Shown here piece by piece: positions 55,015-63,963 of a stretch of 64,000 nucleotides of DNA (position 1 is its first letter; every line of letters starts with the position of its first letter). The notes beneath the pieces are model-generated. The model had not been told where the DNA came from. It ran no database searches and was given only the letters and a program-made list of their open reading frames with translations. Source of the stretch: Planctomycetaceae bacterium (lineage in GTDB: Bacteria > Planctomycetota > Planctomycetia > Planctomycetales > Planctomycetaceae); the NCBI GenBank assembly GCA_029259845.1, contig JAJDEI010000018.1, positions 16,977 to 80,976 on the forward strand. The letters are read 5' to 3'. The position numbers and the translations under genes were made by a program.

Positions 55015-56259
55015 TCAGTTGCGACCCGTCCAACGACCGCGGCGCATCGTCGCCGAGATGCGGTTGCCGGGATGCAACAGTGCCTCTGCCGGTTGCGTTG
55101 AAATAGAGTTTCGGGCGTCGTCGCAGAGAACAACGACCGCAAGGTCGGCTCGCTTTCCCGGGCTCAGCGTGCCGGTCTCGTCTGCCTGTCCCAGCGCGGT
55201 TGCCCCCCGCACGGTTGCCAGTTCGAGCAGCGTCTCCGCGGGGACGTTGCTGAAGTTTCGACGCAGGTACTGCACTTCCGCCCACAGGCCCAAATCAGGA
55301 TTCGAGGCGCGGCTGTCGGTCCCCAGCGCGACCGAGACACCCCGCTTGAGCATCTCCCGCCACGGGTGCGCGGCATGCCCGAAGAAGCGATGCGTTCGCG
55401 GGCAGAAAACGACCGTCATCTGCGGGTGCCGTCCGAGAAAATCGATCTCAGACGTTGTCAGATAGTTGCCATGCACAATCAGTGCACGGGGCGCTCGCGC
55501 GAGGACGTCCAGATAACTTTGAATCGTTCCGTCCTGCATCCAGAAGCGGTCTCGCCAGACGCCCAGAGATTTCAACAGTTCTGCAAACGGTCCGCTCCCC
55601 GATCGGAGCAACTCCAGCTCTTCACGGGTCTCGGCAAGATGCATCGCCACAGGGGCGTTCATCGTCACTGCCAATTGCACGCACTGTTGAAACAGGTCTG
55701 CAGACACGCTGTACGGCGCATGGGGGCTGAGTCCGCGAATGGCATCGACGTCATGCCGATTCGTCTGCTCTGAGAGATGCTGACGAGCGATGCGGAGTTG
55801 GTCCTGGGCGACATCATCCCCAATGCCCAGAACCTCCCGAAAGACGACTCCCGCCGAAGACGCGGCACCGAAACGCGTGGCGGAGACGTCGTCCGTTGCG
55901 ATCTCTCCGAGGAGCGTCGTGCCGCCGCCGAGACATTCCCGCAGCCCCCCGTCGATCGCCCGCTGCGTGGTGCCGGCCCGATCTCGTCGCGCGGCAATCA
56001 CCGCCCGGATCCAGTCGGGAAAGGGACGTGCCGGTGTGACGGGCTCGGCGAAGTCGCTGAACTCCAGATGTGTGTGCGCATTGGCCAGACCGGGAATGAC
56101 CGCCACGTTGCCGAGGTCATCCGCGTCGACGTTGCGTCCACTGTCGAGTCGCGCGATGCGCCCGTTCTCGATCACGATTACGCCATCCTCAATCGGCGGA
56201 TGGTCGACAGGGAACACCCAGCGAGCCCGCAAGCAGTGAGAATCCCGGGATGCGGTCAC
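55015..56259 (-). CDS. Amidohydrolase of the aminodeoxyfutalosine/adenosine deaminase-like group
   Basis: A 414-residue metal-dependent amidohydrolase. The metal-site motif NAHTHLEFSD comes after the beta-sandwich N-part, then HAPYSVS, MHLAETREE, VHGNYL (His) and LGTDSRASNPD (catalytic Asp); the C-terminal part rejoins the sandwich with PGKRADLAVV. The NAHTHLE form with a mostly intact barrel resembles deaminases that act on purine nucleosides, among them aminodeoxyfutalosine deaminase of the futalosine menaquinone route. The substrate is not proved. It overlaps no gene and lies 6 bases downstream of glgX, so both belong to one transcript. Confidence 0.85.
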   Translation of the reverse strand: MTASRDSHCLRARWVFPVDHPPIEDGVIVIENGRIARLDSGRNVDADDLGNVAVIPGLANAHTHLEFSDFAEPVTPARPFPDWIRAVIAARRDRAGTTQRAIDGGLRECLGGGTTLLGEIATDDVSATRFGAASSAGVVFREVLGIGDDVAQDQLRIARQHLSEQTNRHDVDAIRGLSPHAPYSVSADLFQQCVQLAVTMNAPVAMHLAETREELELLRSGSGPFAELLKSLGVWRDRFWMQDGTIQSYLDVLARAPRALIVHGNYLTTSEIDFLGRHPQMTVVFCPRTHRFFGHAAHPWREMLKRGVSVALGTDSRASNPDLGLWAEVQYLRRNFSNVPAETLLELATVRGATALGQADETGTLSPGKRADLAVVVLCDDARNSISTQPAEALLHPGNRISATMRRGRWTGRN

Positions 56260-56265
56260 GAGTTA

Positions 56266-58503
56266 TCAATGGATTGCGGACGTGTCAGTCAAACGCGGCT
56301 CGGACGGACTTCCCAACGCGAGGTGCGGCTTGAGCTGCATTGTGCCGGGAGGGTCTTTCCGCAGGCGAAACAGCGACCAGCGGCGGCTCTTCTGCCGGAA
56401 AACGGCCATTGATCGCGGAAGCAGGCGGTAAGCCCGTTGCGCCGGGTGCCGCCGCGAACCGGGCACATCACGGGCGGTGTCCAGCTCCAGCCGCCACAGC
56501 GTTTTGACATCCTCGCCCGGCAGCATAAATTCGATTTCCTGATGATGGGCGTTGAGCAACATCAGCATGGTGTCGCCGTTAATCTGCCGCCCCCGTTCGT
56601 CGATCTCGTCGGTCATCTGCCCGTTGAGCAACACCCCCAGGCAGCGGGCATGGCTGGAATGCCAATCGCTGTCGCTCATTTCCTGGCCATCGGGGGCGAG
56701 CCAGTGAATGTCCTTTTGCGACTTGCCCCGGATGGCCCGCCCCTGAAAGAAATGCCGCCTTTGAAAGACCGGCTGCTCTTTCCACAGTTTAATCGCCCGC
56801 TGAACAAATCTGAGAAAGTCCTGCTCCTCTGCCGAAAGATCCCAGTGCAACCACGCGAGCTCGTTATCCTGGCAATACGTGTTGTTGTTGCCTTGTTTGG
56901 ATTGGCTGAGTTCGTCGCCGCCGCGGATCATCGGCACGCCCTGCGAGAACAGCAGCGTCGCCATAAAGTTCCGTTTTTGCCGGGCCCGCAGTGTGAGCAC
57001 GTTGGGGTTGTCGGTCGGTCCTTCGCCGCCACAGTTCCAACTGAGGTTATGGTTGTCGCCGTCGCTGTTGGCATGCCCGTTGGCCTGATTGTGCTTCTCG
57101 TTGTAGGACACGATGTCCTGCAGCGTGAATCCGTCGTGACAGGTGATGAAGTTAATGGAGGCGTAAGGCCGCCGCCCGTTGTTTTCGTACAGGTCGCTGC
57201 TGCCGGTGAGGCGGGTCGCAAACTCGCTGACGGCGTGCCCGTCCCCTTTCCAAAAACTGCGGACCGTGTCCCGGTATTTGCCGTTCCATTCGGTCCAGCC
57301 GACCGGGAAATTGCCGACCATGTACCCGCCCGCTCCCACATCCCACGGCTCGGCGATGAGCTTGACACGGGAGAGGATGGGGTCCTGATGGACGATGTCG
57401 AAGAACGCTCCGAGTTTGTCGACGTCGTAAAGTTCGCGGGCCAGCGCCGAGGCGAGGTCGAAGCGAAACCCGTCGATGTGCATCTCCGTCACCCAATACC
57501 GCAGCGAGTCCATAATCAGTTGCAGCACCTTGGGGCACTGCATGTTGAGCGTGTTCCCGCAGCCGGTGAAATCCATGTAAAAACGTTGTTTGCCGTCGAC
57601 CAACCGGTAATAGTTGGCGTTGTCCAGTCCCCGCAGGGACAGCGTCGGGCCGAAGCGGTTGCCCTCGCCGGTATGGTTGTAGACGACGTCAAGGATGACC
57701 TCGAAGCCGTGCCGGTGAAACGTCCGCACCATCTTCTTGAATTCGCTGATCGTTTCGTCGGGGCTCGTCGCGGCGGCCAGTCGCGTATCCGGGGCGAAGA
57801 ATGAGAGCGTGTTGTAGCCCCAGTAGTTGCTCAGTCCCTGTTCGACGAGATGCCGGTCATTCACCTTGTGATGCACGGGCAGCAGTTCGATCGCGGTCAC
57901 GCCCAGCTTGAGGAGATGCTGAATGACCGGCTTGGTCGCCAGGCCCGCGTACGTGCCTCGGAGCGGCGGCGGGACATCCGGATGACGCATCGTCATTCCC
58001 TTAACGTGCGCCTCGTAGATCACCGTTTTATGCCAGGGCGTCTTCGGTGCGACGTCCTTGCCCCAACGGAACCGGGACTCCGTGACGGCGGCGAGCGGCG
58101 CGCAATGGGCGTTGTCCCGGTCGTCGAAAGACAGGTCCTCAGCCGGGTCGCCCACACGATACCCGAACATGGCATCATGCCAGATCAGCTCGCGGCCGAT
58201 CGCCTTGCCATACGGATCGAGCAGCACCTTGTGGGCATTGAATCGGTGCCCGTTTTGCGGGGCATGCGGGCCGTGCACACGGTACCCGTACAGCTGCCCC
58301 GGTTTGACGTCCGGCAGAAAACAATGCCACACAAAGTCAGTCCGCTCCCGCAGCGGGATGCAGCAGCATTCGGTTCGTGCCGCCGGCGACTCAAACAAAC
58401 AGAGTTCCACCCGCGTGGCATGCTCGCTGAACAGGGCGAAATTGACTCCCTCCCCGTCCCACGTCGCCCCCAACGGGTACGGTTTCCCCGGCCAGACTCG
58501 CAT
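56266..58503 (-). CDS. glgX: Glycogen debranching enzyme GlgX (GH13 isoamylase-type)
   Basis: A 745-residue enzyme that cleaves alpha-1,6 branches of glycogen. N-terminal CBM48-type sandwich (1-150: YPLGATWDGEGVNFALFSEH), then the GH13 barrel: MHIDGFRFDLAS (nucleophile Asp), LIAEPWDVG (acid Glu), NFITCHDGFTLQDI (stabilising Asp), DVVYNHTGEGN and HGFEVILDVVYNH. The C-terminal sandwich closes from about 640. Length is normal for bacterial debranching enzymes. It directly precedes the amidohydrolase. No glycogen synthase or phosphorylase is next to it. Confidence 0.95.
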   Translation of the reverse strand: MRVWPGKPYPLGATWDGEGVNFALFSEHATRVELCLFESPAARTECCCIPLRERTDFVWHCFLPDVKPGQLYGYRVHGPHAPQNGHRFNAHKVLLDPYGKAIGRELIWHDAMFGYRVGDPAEDLSFDDRDNAHCAPLAAVTESRFRWGKDVAPKTPWHKTVIYEAHVKGMTMRHPDVPPPLRGTYAGLATKPVIQHLLKLGVTAIELLPVHHKVNDRHLVEQGLSNYWGYNTLSFFAPDTRLAAATSPDETISEFKKMVRTFHRHGFEVILDVVYNHTGEGNRFGPTLSLRGLDNANYYRLVDGKQRFYMDFTGCGNTLNMQCPKVLQLIMDSLRYWVTEMHIDGFRFDLASALARELYDVDKLGAFFDIVHQDPILSRVKLIAEPWDVGAGGYMVGNFPVGWTEWNGKYRDTVRSFWKGDGHAVSEFATRLTGSSDLYENNGRRPYASINFITCHDGFTLQDIVSYNEKHNQANGHANSDGDNHNLSWNCGGEGPTDNPNVLTLRARQKRNFMATLLFSQGVPMIRGGDELSQSKQGNNNTYCQDNELAWLHWDLSAEEQDFLRFVQRAIKLWKEQPVFQRRHFFQGRAIRGKSQKDIHWLAPDGQEMSDSDWHSSHARCLGVLLNGQMTDEIDERGRQINGDTMLMLLNAHHQEIEFMLPGEDVKTLWRLELDTARDVPGSRRHPAQRAYRLLPRSMAVFRQKSRRWSLFRLRKDPPGTMQLKPHLALGSPSEPRLTDTSAIH

Positions 58504-58638
58504 CGTGCTCGTTCCTTCTACGCAGCAATGGCCCTCTCAATTCCGCAAGAGCTCTCGCGGGATTGTAGACGAATTCCCGTATTCCGGGAATCGACACCAA
58601 GGTTTCGCGGCACATTTCAAATGTGTCGCGAAACCCGG

Positions 58639-60108
58639 CTACGGACCGTTGATGAAGCTGAATGTGAACACGTCCGTCAGGTTTGTGAACACCGGGTTGA
58701 CGGCGATGCGGACGTAGCGGCGGTCGGCGGAGATGACCGGGTTCACTTGCAGGAAGGAACCCTCGTTGACATTGGTAATCACCGATTGGAAGCCGACGAC
58801 ACCGGCGGCAGCGCGCTGCATATCACCGCCGCGCTGTGCGTGGCCGGCCTGCCGGGCCGAGTTCTCACGAGACGCGCGGAAACGGTCGCGGACCGCCTCT
58901 TCGTGGCCGGTGAGTTGGATGCGGCCCGGTCGATTTCGTGGGGGAGGGGGCGTGAGCGCACTGACGGGGTCGATTCGACTGGTCGCGACGCCGCGGGGCG
59001 TGGTGCGGCGCCCTCCCTCAAGTGTAATCGGGACGACGGCGTCCTCTTCGCCGATAACGATACTTTGACGGGTTGTTTTTTCAGCGGGGGTTCCGGCGTG
59101 CCGTGTGATGGTGAGCTGAGCCCGGCGGCCAACGACGTCTCCCAAAGCGCGGCGAATGCGGAACCGGTACGTGCCGGAGAGTCCTTGCGGGCAGACGTAC
59201 AGTTCGTTGCAGTTGTCGGCCCGCGGCCCGTATCCGTCGTGCAGGTGGATGCCGCCGCCGGGGGAGTCCGGGGACTCGAACGAGCAGACCGTGCCACCCG
59301 GTTCTTCGACGATCAAGTCGAGGTCAGCCGTTCCGTTCCAGGTGAGTGTGACCACCAGGTCGCGGCGGCGGGCTGCGGTGATCGTGCGTTTGAGGTCGGC
59401 GAGTCCCTGCTCGTCGTTTCGTGTCCTCAGTTGCCGGGACACATCCAGGGCGGCGTCTTCAGCGTCGCGGTGAAGCTGTTCGTGATGCCTGGTCCATCCG
59501 TACTGAAGAATGCCCGCTGCCGCCCAGATGATGTCCTCGATGCCCGCGTTTCCTGTGCCCGGATGCTCTGTGTCCGCCTTTTTGCGGGCCAGCTTGAGGC
59601 CGAGGATGTATGGCTCCGGCCGTTCGGGGGCGAGCCGGGATGCCTGGCGGTAAAGCTGCAACGCCGTCTCCACGCGGTTGAACCGTGTGAGGTACGCCGC
59701 CGAGTACATCATTGATGCGAAGTTGGCATTGCCAAAGTCGGTCAGTGACAACAGCACCCGCTGAACGTCCGCCTTGGGGCGGCCGGTGACTTCCATCGAC
59801 AGGGCGAGCACCTCATACATCCACGGCTGCGACTGCCCGTTCAGCAGAGCCGACTGCAAGACGTGAATGACATGCTCATGCTCTTTCTGCTGATGCAGCT
59901 TGAAGACGAGCTTGCGGACCGCCTCGTCGGCGGGGCGGTTCGACTGGAAGTAGTCGGCCCAAATGCGGTCCGCCGGTCCGCTGCTGATTTCCGGAAACGG
60001 AGCCGCCCGGGACGCCTCTTCGCGGCGTTTCTTCTCCTCAGCATCAAGAAACGCGGAACCGTCTCGGGGGACACGGTTCCGCGTGGAAGGTTGCAACAGA
60101 GGTGACAA
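58639..60108 (-). CDS. TPR / DUF2135-like protein, possibly the -1 frame part of the vWA/STN gene
   Basis: A reading frame of 489 residues with no ATG start (TTG at 60108), no signal peptide and no ribosome site at the right distance. The first 200 residues are helical with TPR-like pairs (HEHVIHVLQSALLNGQSQPW, FNRVETALQLYRQASRLAPE). About 245-340 is a beta-sandwich with WNGTADLDLIVEEPGGTV and the GGIHLHDGYGPRADNC signature, as in YfaP/DUF2135-type domains. A tail of proline and arginine follows, then a beta-rich end. The frame is open upstream without a stop to the A9 run at 60168-60176, so a -1 slip would fuse it to the preceding secreted protein. See the findings. Confidence 0.7.
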   Translation of the reverse strand: MSPLLQPSTRNRVPRDGSAFLDAEEKKRREEASRAAPFPEISSGPADRIWADYFQSNRPADEAVRKLVFKLHQQKEHEHVIHVLQSALLNGQSQPWMYEVLALSMEVTGRPKADVQRVLLSLTDFGNANFASMMYSAAYLTRFNRVETALQLYRQASRLAPERPEPYILGLKLARKKADTEHPGTGNAGIEDIIWAAAGILQYGWTRHHEQLHRDAEDAALDVSRQLRTRNDEQGLADLKRTITAARRRDLVVTLTWNGTADLDLIVEEPGGTVCSFESPDSPGGGIHLHDGYGPRADNCNELYVCPQGLSGTYRFRIRRALGDVVGRRAQLTITRHAGTPAEKTTRQSIVIGEEDAVVPITLEGGRRTTPRGVATSRIDPVSALTPPPPRNRPGRIQLTGHEEAVRDRFRASRENSARQAGHAQRGGDMQRAAAGVVGFQSVITNVNEGSFLQVNPVISADRRYVRIAVNPVFTNLTDVFTFSFINGP

Positions 60109-60149
60109 CTGCGGCGAGGAATTCTCGCCAGTCTGGTTATTCCTCCCAG

Positions 60150-62744
60150 TTACCGAACGGTTGCCGGTTTTTTTTTCAGACGGTTGCCCGCCTCGTTTTT
60201 CACGGAGGAGGCTTGCTCATTTACCGTCTTCTCTGCGGGGTCCGAGACGCTAAAGAACCCGCCGCCGCCGCCGCCACCGAGTCCGCCGCCGCCGCCGCCA
60301 AGTCCGCCGCCGCCGCCGATACCTCCACCACGTCCGCCGCCGCCGCTGCTGCCGACGTTGCTCTTCATGATGGTCGGTGAGATGACGAGGTCCCCAACCG
60401 GGTAGACGCGGGTTTGCAGAATTTCTTCGGCAATCTCCGTGGTCGTAATCTTCATGACTTCATCCGCCACAACCCAGGTCAGCTCGAGCGGTTCAAGCAT
60501 GAGCTTGAGGGCGCTGCGGAGACGGATGTTACTGATGACCAGATTGATCGGTTCGTCGGTCGGCACGCCCACATCGGTCAAGGCGACCTCGTCAATCAGA
60601 ATCGTGATGCTGTGTTGCTGTGCGATGTACTGGATCGCGTCGGACAGCGGCGTGTCGACGAATTCCAACTGGGTGTCGTCCTCCAAAGCAAAGAAGATGC
60701 GTTCCTCGTTGGGGCTGTCCTGATGCAGGTCGACGGACCGCCATTTGCGGCGGCGTTCCGTCAGCCGTCGCCAGACCGGCGCGGGCGGGTAAAGCACGGG
60801 CGGCTCATCCGGGAACGGGACGTGAGACAGTTCCACCTGGTAGAGCACCGCAAGGAATTTGTCGGCCCGAATGCTACGAAGCCGGTAGGCTTTGTCGATT
60901 TGGCCGGCCGCTTCGGTCCAGAGGACTGTTTGCGTGCCCAGTGCGGCACCGGGTTCATGGCTCTCTACCACCCGGGCGACGGCTTCGGCTTCTTCAAATG
61001 CCTGCGGATTGCCCTGCCAGCCTTCGAAAACGAGGGCACGAATGCGGTCGACCAGCTGGGCCAGCCGGAGTTCGTCCTGGGCTTCGGCTGTGACGATGGC
61101 GGCCTGGGCTTCCGCTTCGGCGAGCCTTCTTTGTCGCTGCAGTTGCCGCGATTCCAGAGCCTCCTGCCGGCTCCCAGTGGCGAGCAGCGATTCGTTCACG
61201 CGCCGCAGCAGTTCCCCCTGCAGGTCCGGATCGATATCGGTTGCCGACTTGACGGCCCCCAGCAAGCTTTCCAGGTCTGCCAGCACGCCGGCCGGATCGG
61301 CTGCGACACGGCGTGGTGCCCCAGCGATGATCCGGTTGACGTCGGCGGCCAATCGCTGGCCACGAATCACACGCAGTGCCTCCGTTTCTTCGATGAACGA
61401 TTGCGGAGACTCCGATTCCCGCTGTGAGAGACCCCCGTCGGGCTGTGCGGAAGCCCCGTCGGGCTGTGCGGGAGCCTTTGCAAACGCGAGCAGCCGGCTT
61501 TCGGGCACTTGACCGGGGAATAAACCGGCTGCTTCCTTGCGTGCGACGAGCGTGACTCTCAGTTCGCCCGCAGCCCCAATGAGTGCTTCGGCCCGCACGT
61601 TCTGGGGATCGACTCGTTTGATTTGCAGTCCGACCTGCTCGGCCTGATCGAGGTTGCCGGCAGCGATCGCTTGCTCGCCGACCGACTCCAGCCTCGCGAT
61701 TTCGTCTTCGAAAGCCTGTTGTGCGGCCCGAAACATGCCCATCCCGGCCAGCGGCGTCAATCCGCCGGCACGCACTGACTGTCGGTAGAACCCGTACAGG
61801 AAGGTATTACCCGCTTGCCCGATGGTTGCCGGGAGCGTCCATGTCTGCGAAACCGGTCTGCCGGCAAGTGTGCCGGTCACCGTCACTTTTTCGTGCTGCG
61901 GCAACTGGCCGCGGCCCAGATAGATTGTTTCCTGATCGGCCCGCATGGGCATGGGTGAGTCGGCGAGCAGACCGTCCATCGGCGTGCTGAAGGCCATGCG
62001 GTCCGCATAAAAGACGGGCAAGTGTGTCGCAACGGCCATCTCCTGAGCGAGCTTCGTCGCCTCGGCCTGGTCGTCAGAACCGTCGTCCGTCATCGCACGG
62101 CCGCCGGTGTGACGGCTCAAGATGCCGAGCATCTGCCGGTCTTTGTTCGGACCGACCGCAACGGTGTGTACGGGGATGTGGCGATCCTGAAAGCGACTGA
62201 GCAGTTCCTGCATCTCGGCTTCCTGGACGAGGTGTGCGGCACTCATGCCGTCACCGACGTACAGCACGGAACCGGGGGCCGTCTGCTGACCGGAAAGCTG
62301 ATCCAGGGCGGACGTCAAGGCGACGACCATGTTGGTCGAACCGGCCGGGAACCGCGATTTGAGCGCGGCAACACCGGCAGAAAGGGCGTTCGCGGGAGAA
62401 ACATGGCGGTCGCTCATTCGTACCGCGGCAACATCAACGGCAAACAGCGTGACACGGTCGCCCGCGGGCAACGATTTTAGAAAGTTCTCCACCACCGACA
62501 AGCCGTACTGGCGATGCTCGCCCACCTGACTGGCCGACGTGTCGAACAGGATCACGTGGTCAACCTGTTTGGCTGACGCTTGCCGCAGGGCGTCGCCGGA
62601 CAATGAGACGGCATAGTACGTCTCGCCGTCCGGAGCCTGTAACGAATGGACCTCAGCGGTCTGCCAGGCGAAGGACAGCGAGGCGCTGAGACCGACGAGA
62701 AGGGCGCTGCATGAGCGGAGAAGAGCGATTCGTTTTTTCATCAT
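60150..62744 (-). CDS. Exported von Willebrand A plus STN-like protein
   Basis: An 864-residue protein. The start ATG at 62744 has GGGAG about nine bases before it and a signal peptide, MMKKRIALLRSCSALLVGLS then ASLSFA. A von Willebrand A domain (about 55-235) has the MIDAS-type DTSAS. A long helical region with coiled-coil heptads (about 330-680) follows, then an STN/secretin-N-like domain (about 690-790: LEFVDTPLSDAIQYIAQQHS, ILIDEVALTDVGVPTDEPIN). A glycine-rich, low-complexity stretch (about 805-845) and a basic tail end it. STN-like parts in planctomycetes occur in several surface proteins; a scaffolding or adhesion role is a guess. The stop at 60150 follows an A9 run by 15 bases. Confidence 0.82.
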   Translation of the reverse strand: MMKKRIALLRSCSALLVGLSASLSFAWQTAEVHSLQAPDGETYYAVSLSGDALRQASAKQVDHVILFDTSASQVGEHRQYGLSVVENFLKSLPAGDRVTLFAVDVAAVRMSDRHVSPANALSAGVAALKSRFPAGSTNMVVALTSALDQLSGQQTAPGSVLYVGDGMSAAHLVQEAEMQELLSRFQDRHIPVHTVAVGPNKDRQMLGILSRHTGGRAMTDDGSDDQAEATKLAQEMAVATHLPVFYADRMAFSTPMDGLLADSPMPMRADQETIYLGRGQLPQHEKVTVTGTLAGRPVSQTWTLPATIGQAGNTFLYGFYRQSVRAGGLTPLAGMGMFRAAQQAFEDEIARLESVGEQAIAAGNLDQAEQVGLQIKRVDPQNVRAEALIGAAGELRVTLVARKEAAGLFPGQVPESRLLAFAKAPAQPDGASAQPDGGLSQRESESPQSFIEETEALRVIRGQRLAADVNRIIAGAPRRVAADPAGVLADLESLLGAVKSATDIDPDLQGELLRRVNESLLATGSRQEALESRQLQRQRRLAEAEAQAAIVTAEAQDELRLAQLVDRIRALVFEGWQGNPQAFEEAEAVARVVESHEPGAALGTQTVLWTEAAGQIDKAYRLRSIRADKFLAVLYQVELSHVPFPDEPPVLYPPAPVWRRLTERRRKWRSVDLHQDSPNEERIFFALEDDTQLEFVDTPLSDAIQYIAQQHSITILIDEVALTDVGVPTDEPINLVISNIRLRSALKLMLEPLELTWVVADEVMKITTTEIAEEILQTRVYPVGDLVISPTIMKSNVGSSGGGGRGGGIGGGGGLGGGGGGLGGGGGGGFFSVSDPAEKTVNEQASSVKNEAGNRLKKKPATVR
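60168..60176 (-). other. A9 homopolymer, candidate -1 slip site
   Basis: Nine A residues on the minus strand, in the codons for three lysines directly before the stop at 60150. The -1 frame stays open after it and joins the TPR/DUF2135-like frame. A perfect 6-bp hairpin (60113-60129, GGCGAG then CTCGCC) lies about 38 bases downstream. Confidence 0.5.
60258..60350. repeat. CCG/GGC triplet-like low-complexity tract (glycine-rich coding)
   Basis: Almost pure CCGCCG and CCACC words on the plus strand; on the minus strand they encode the glycine-rich region of the vWA/STN protein. Prone to copy-number change. Confidence 0.7.
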
Positions 62745-63047
62745 GTGCCGTTGCTCCCAGTCGGGGACTGGTCTTCGAGAGAGGGGAGGCCCCCGCCGCC
62801 GAAGAGGTGTCGAGATTGGTGCCGATTCGATCGTAGCTTGCAGCCGGACGCAAGTTGGCCGCACTGAACGATGTGCAGGTCTGCTTTGGCGCACTTCGGC
62901 CCTCAGGGGACCCATTGTATAAGGTGTCTCGGACGCCTCCCAAGCGAATTCGCGAGAAAACGGGCCGAAACAGCCGAATCGGCTCCAAGTCGGCGACGGC
63001 GTGACGGCTCGTCCGGCTGTGACGCCGCGCAGACCCCTAGCAACGGA
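62745..63047. other. 303-bp spacer, no gene
   Basis: Leader of the vWA/STN gene. Frames that extend upstream of its start have no ribosome site and no signal peptide. I saw no repeat or terminator. Confidence 0.4.
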
Positions 63048-63533
63048 TCACAGGCCCGGGTCCGCAAACTTGAGCCGCTGGTCGTACAAGTGCTGCAATC
63101 GGGATACGGAGTACATCCGCACAACGTTATTCTGGTACGTGAGGCGTCCCTTCTCATCGTAGCCCATGTGGTCGCCAATCTCCGGAATGGCCAGTCCGGC
63201 GTGCAATGCCGCAAACGTCTCCGGGTCAACGCCCCGCCCGGATTCCAGGTCCTGGCGGGCATTGCCGCCGCCGCAAAGGACCAGAAACGGGTTCATCTCC
63301 GTGGTGATCGATTCGTATTTCCCCTCGGCCTCCAGCGAGTCCAACGCCTCCTGCAGGGCGTACCGGGCTTCCTTGATCTTGGCAGCGGTTGCTTCGGAGA
63401 CATCCGGCGGCGGGTCGGCGGCGACCGCCTGTGCCCGTGCCTGTGAATGCACCGGAAGTCCGATCGTCCCGGCAAGATATCCCAACGCGAACGTCACCAT
63501 CACCATCAAAGTGTATCGAATTCGTCGCATCAT
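63048..63533 (-). CDS. Small exported hypothetical protein
   Basis: A 161-residue protein that I do not recognise. The N-terminus MMRRIRYTLMVMVTFALGYL and following residues look like a signal peptide or single anchor. Most of the rest is helical (EATAAKIKEARYALQEALDS, EAEGKYESITTEMN) with a late segment YDEKGRLTYQNNVVRMYSVS. There are no cysteine pairs or repeats. It is the last gene in the window on the minus strand and lies upstream of the vWA/STN gene by about 300 bases, probably as a separate transcript. Confidence 0.65.
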   Translation of the reverse strand: MMRRIRYTLMVMVTFALGYLAGTIGLPVHSQARAQAVAADPPPDVSEATAAKIKEARYALQEALDSLEAEGKYESITTEMNPFLVLCGGGNARQDLESGRGVDPETFAALHAGLAIPEIGDHMGYDEKGRLTYQNNVVRMYSVSRLQHLYDQRLKFADPGL

Positions 63534-63679
63534 CTGCTCCTCGTGCGCGGCTCAGCCTCGTAACAGGCCAAACCGTCCCGGTTGCCGGAAACGATCGATC
63601 GCTCGACCGATGTTCCCATTGAGCGTACCGGAGTCCGGCCGCCAACCGCAAGACCGAGATGCCCGGGCTGCGGGGTGAA

Positions 63680-63810
63680 CGTGTTTTTGAAGTTGGCGCG
63701 TCGCACCGACGCCGCCCGTCGCCGTTGGCTCCGGGCGAACACCGGTCCATGAGTCCTGTTAGCCCGGAGGCATCGCCGATGGCGAACCGCCGACAATCCC
63801 CCCGTCGTGA
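63680..63810 (-). repeat. 131-bp dispersed repeat, copy B (opposite orientation)
   Basis: Reverse complement of 45134-45264 with about 85% identity by eye across all 131 positions and no indels that I could see. The pairing CTCCGGG and CCCGGAG is kept. Confidence 0.65.
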
Positions 63811-63893
63811 GACACACGTGCGCCCTCGTCCGGATTCGGACCAAGGACGGCGATGAATCCAGGGCCGTTCAAAGATGGAAGCTGGGCAACCTC

Positions 63894-63963
63894 GTCACCC
63901 GAAGCGTCAGCGAGGGACGAATCGCTCACTCACGTTCGCTTCCTCGCTGACGCTTCGGGTGAC
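63894..63963. repeat. Inverted repeat, 22-bp perfect arms
   Basis: Arms 63894-63915 and 63942-63963 are exact reverse complements around a 26-base loop. The arm core CCCGAAGCGTCAGCGAGG is a word I recall as a frequent spacer repeat in planctomycete genomes. It could form a strong hairpin, and lies at the window edge. Confidence 0.65.

Noticed and set aside
57850..59715. 621-residue plus-strand frame across the glgX and TPR region
   Set aside because: It runs opposite two well-supported minus-strand genes and shows no recognisable sequence.
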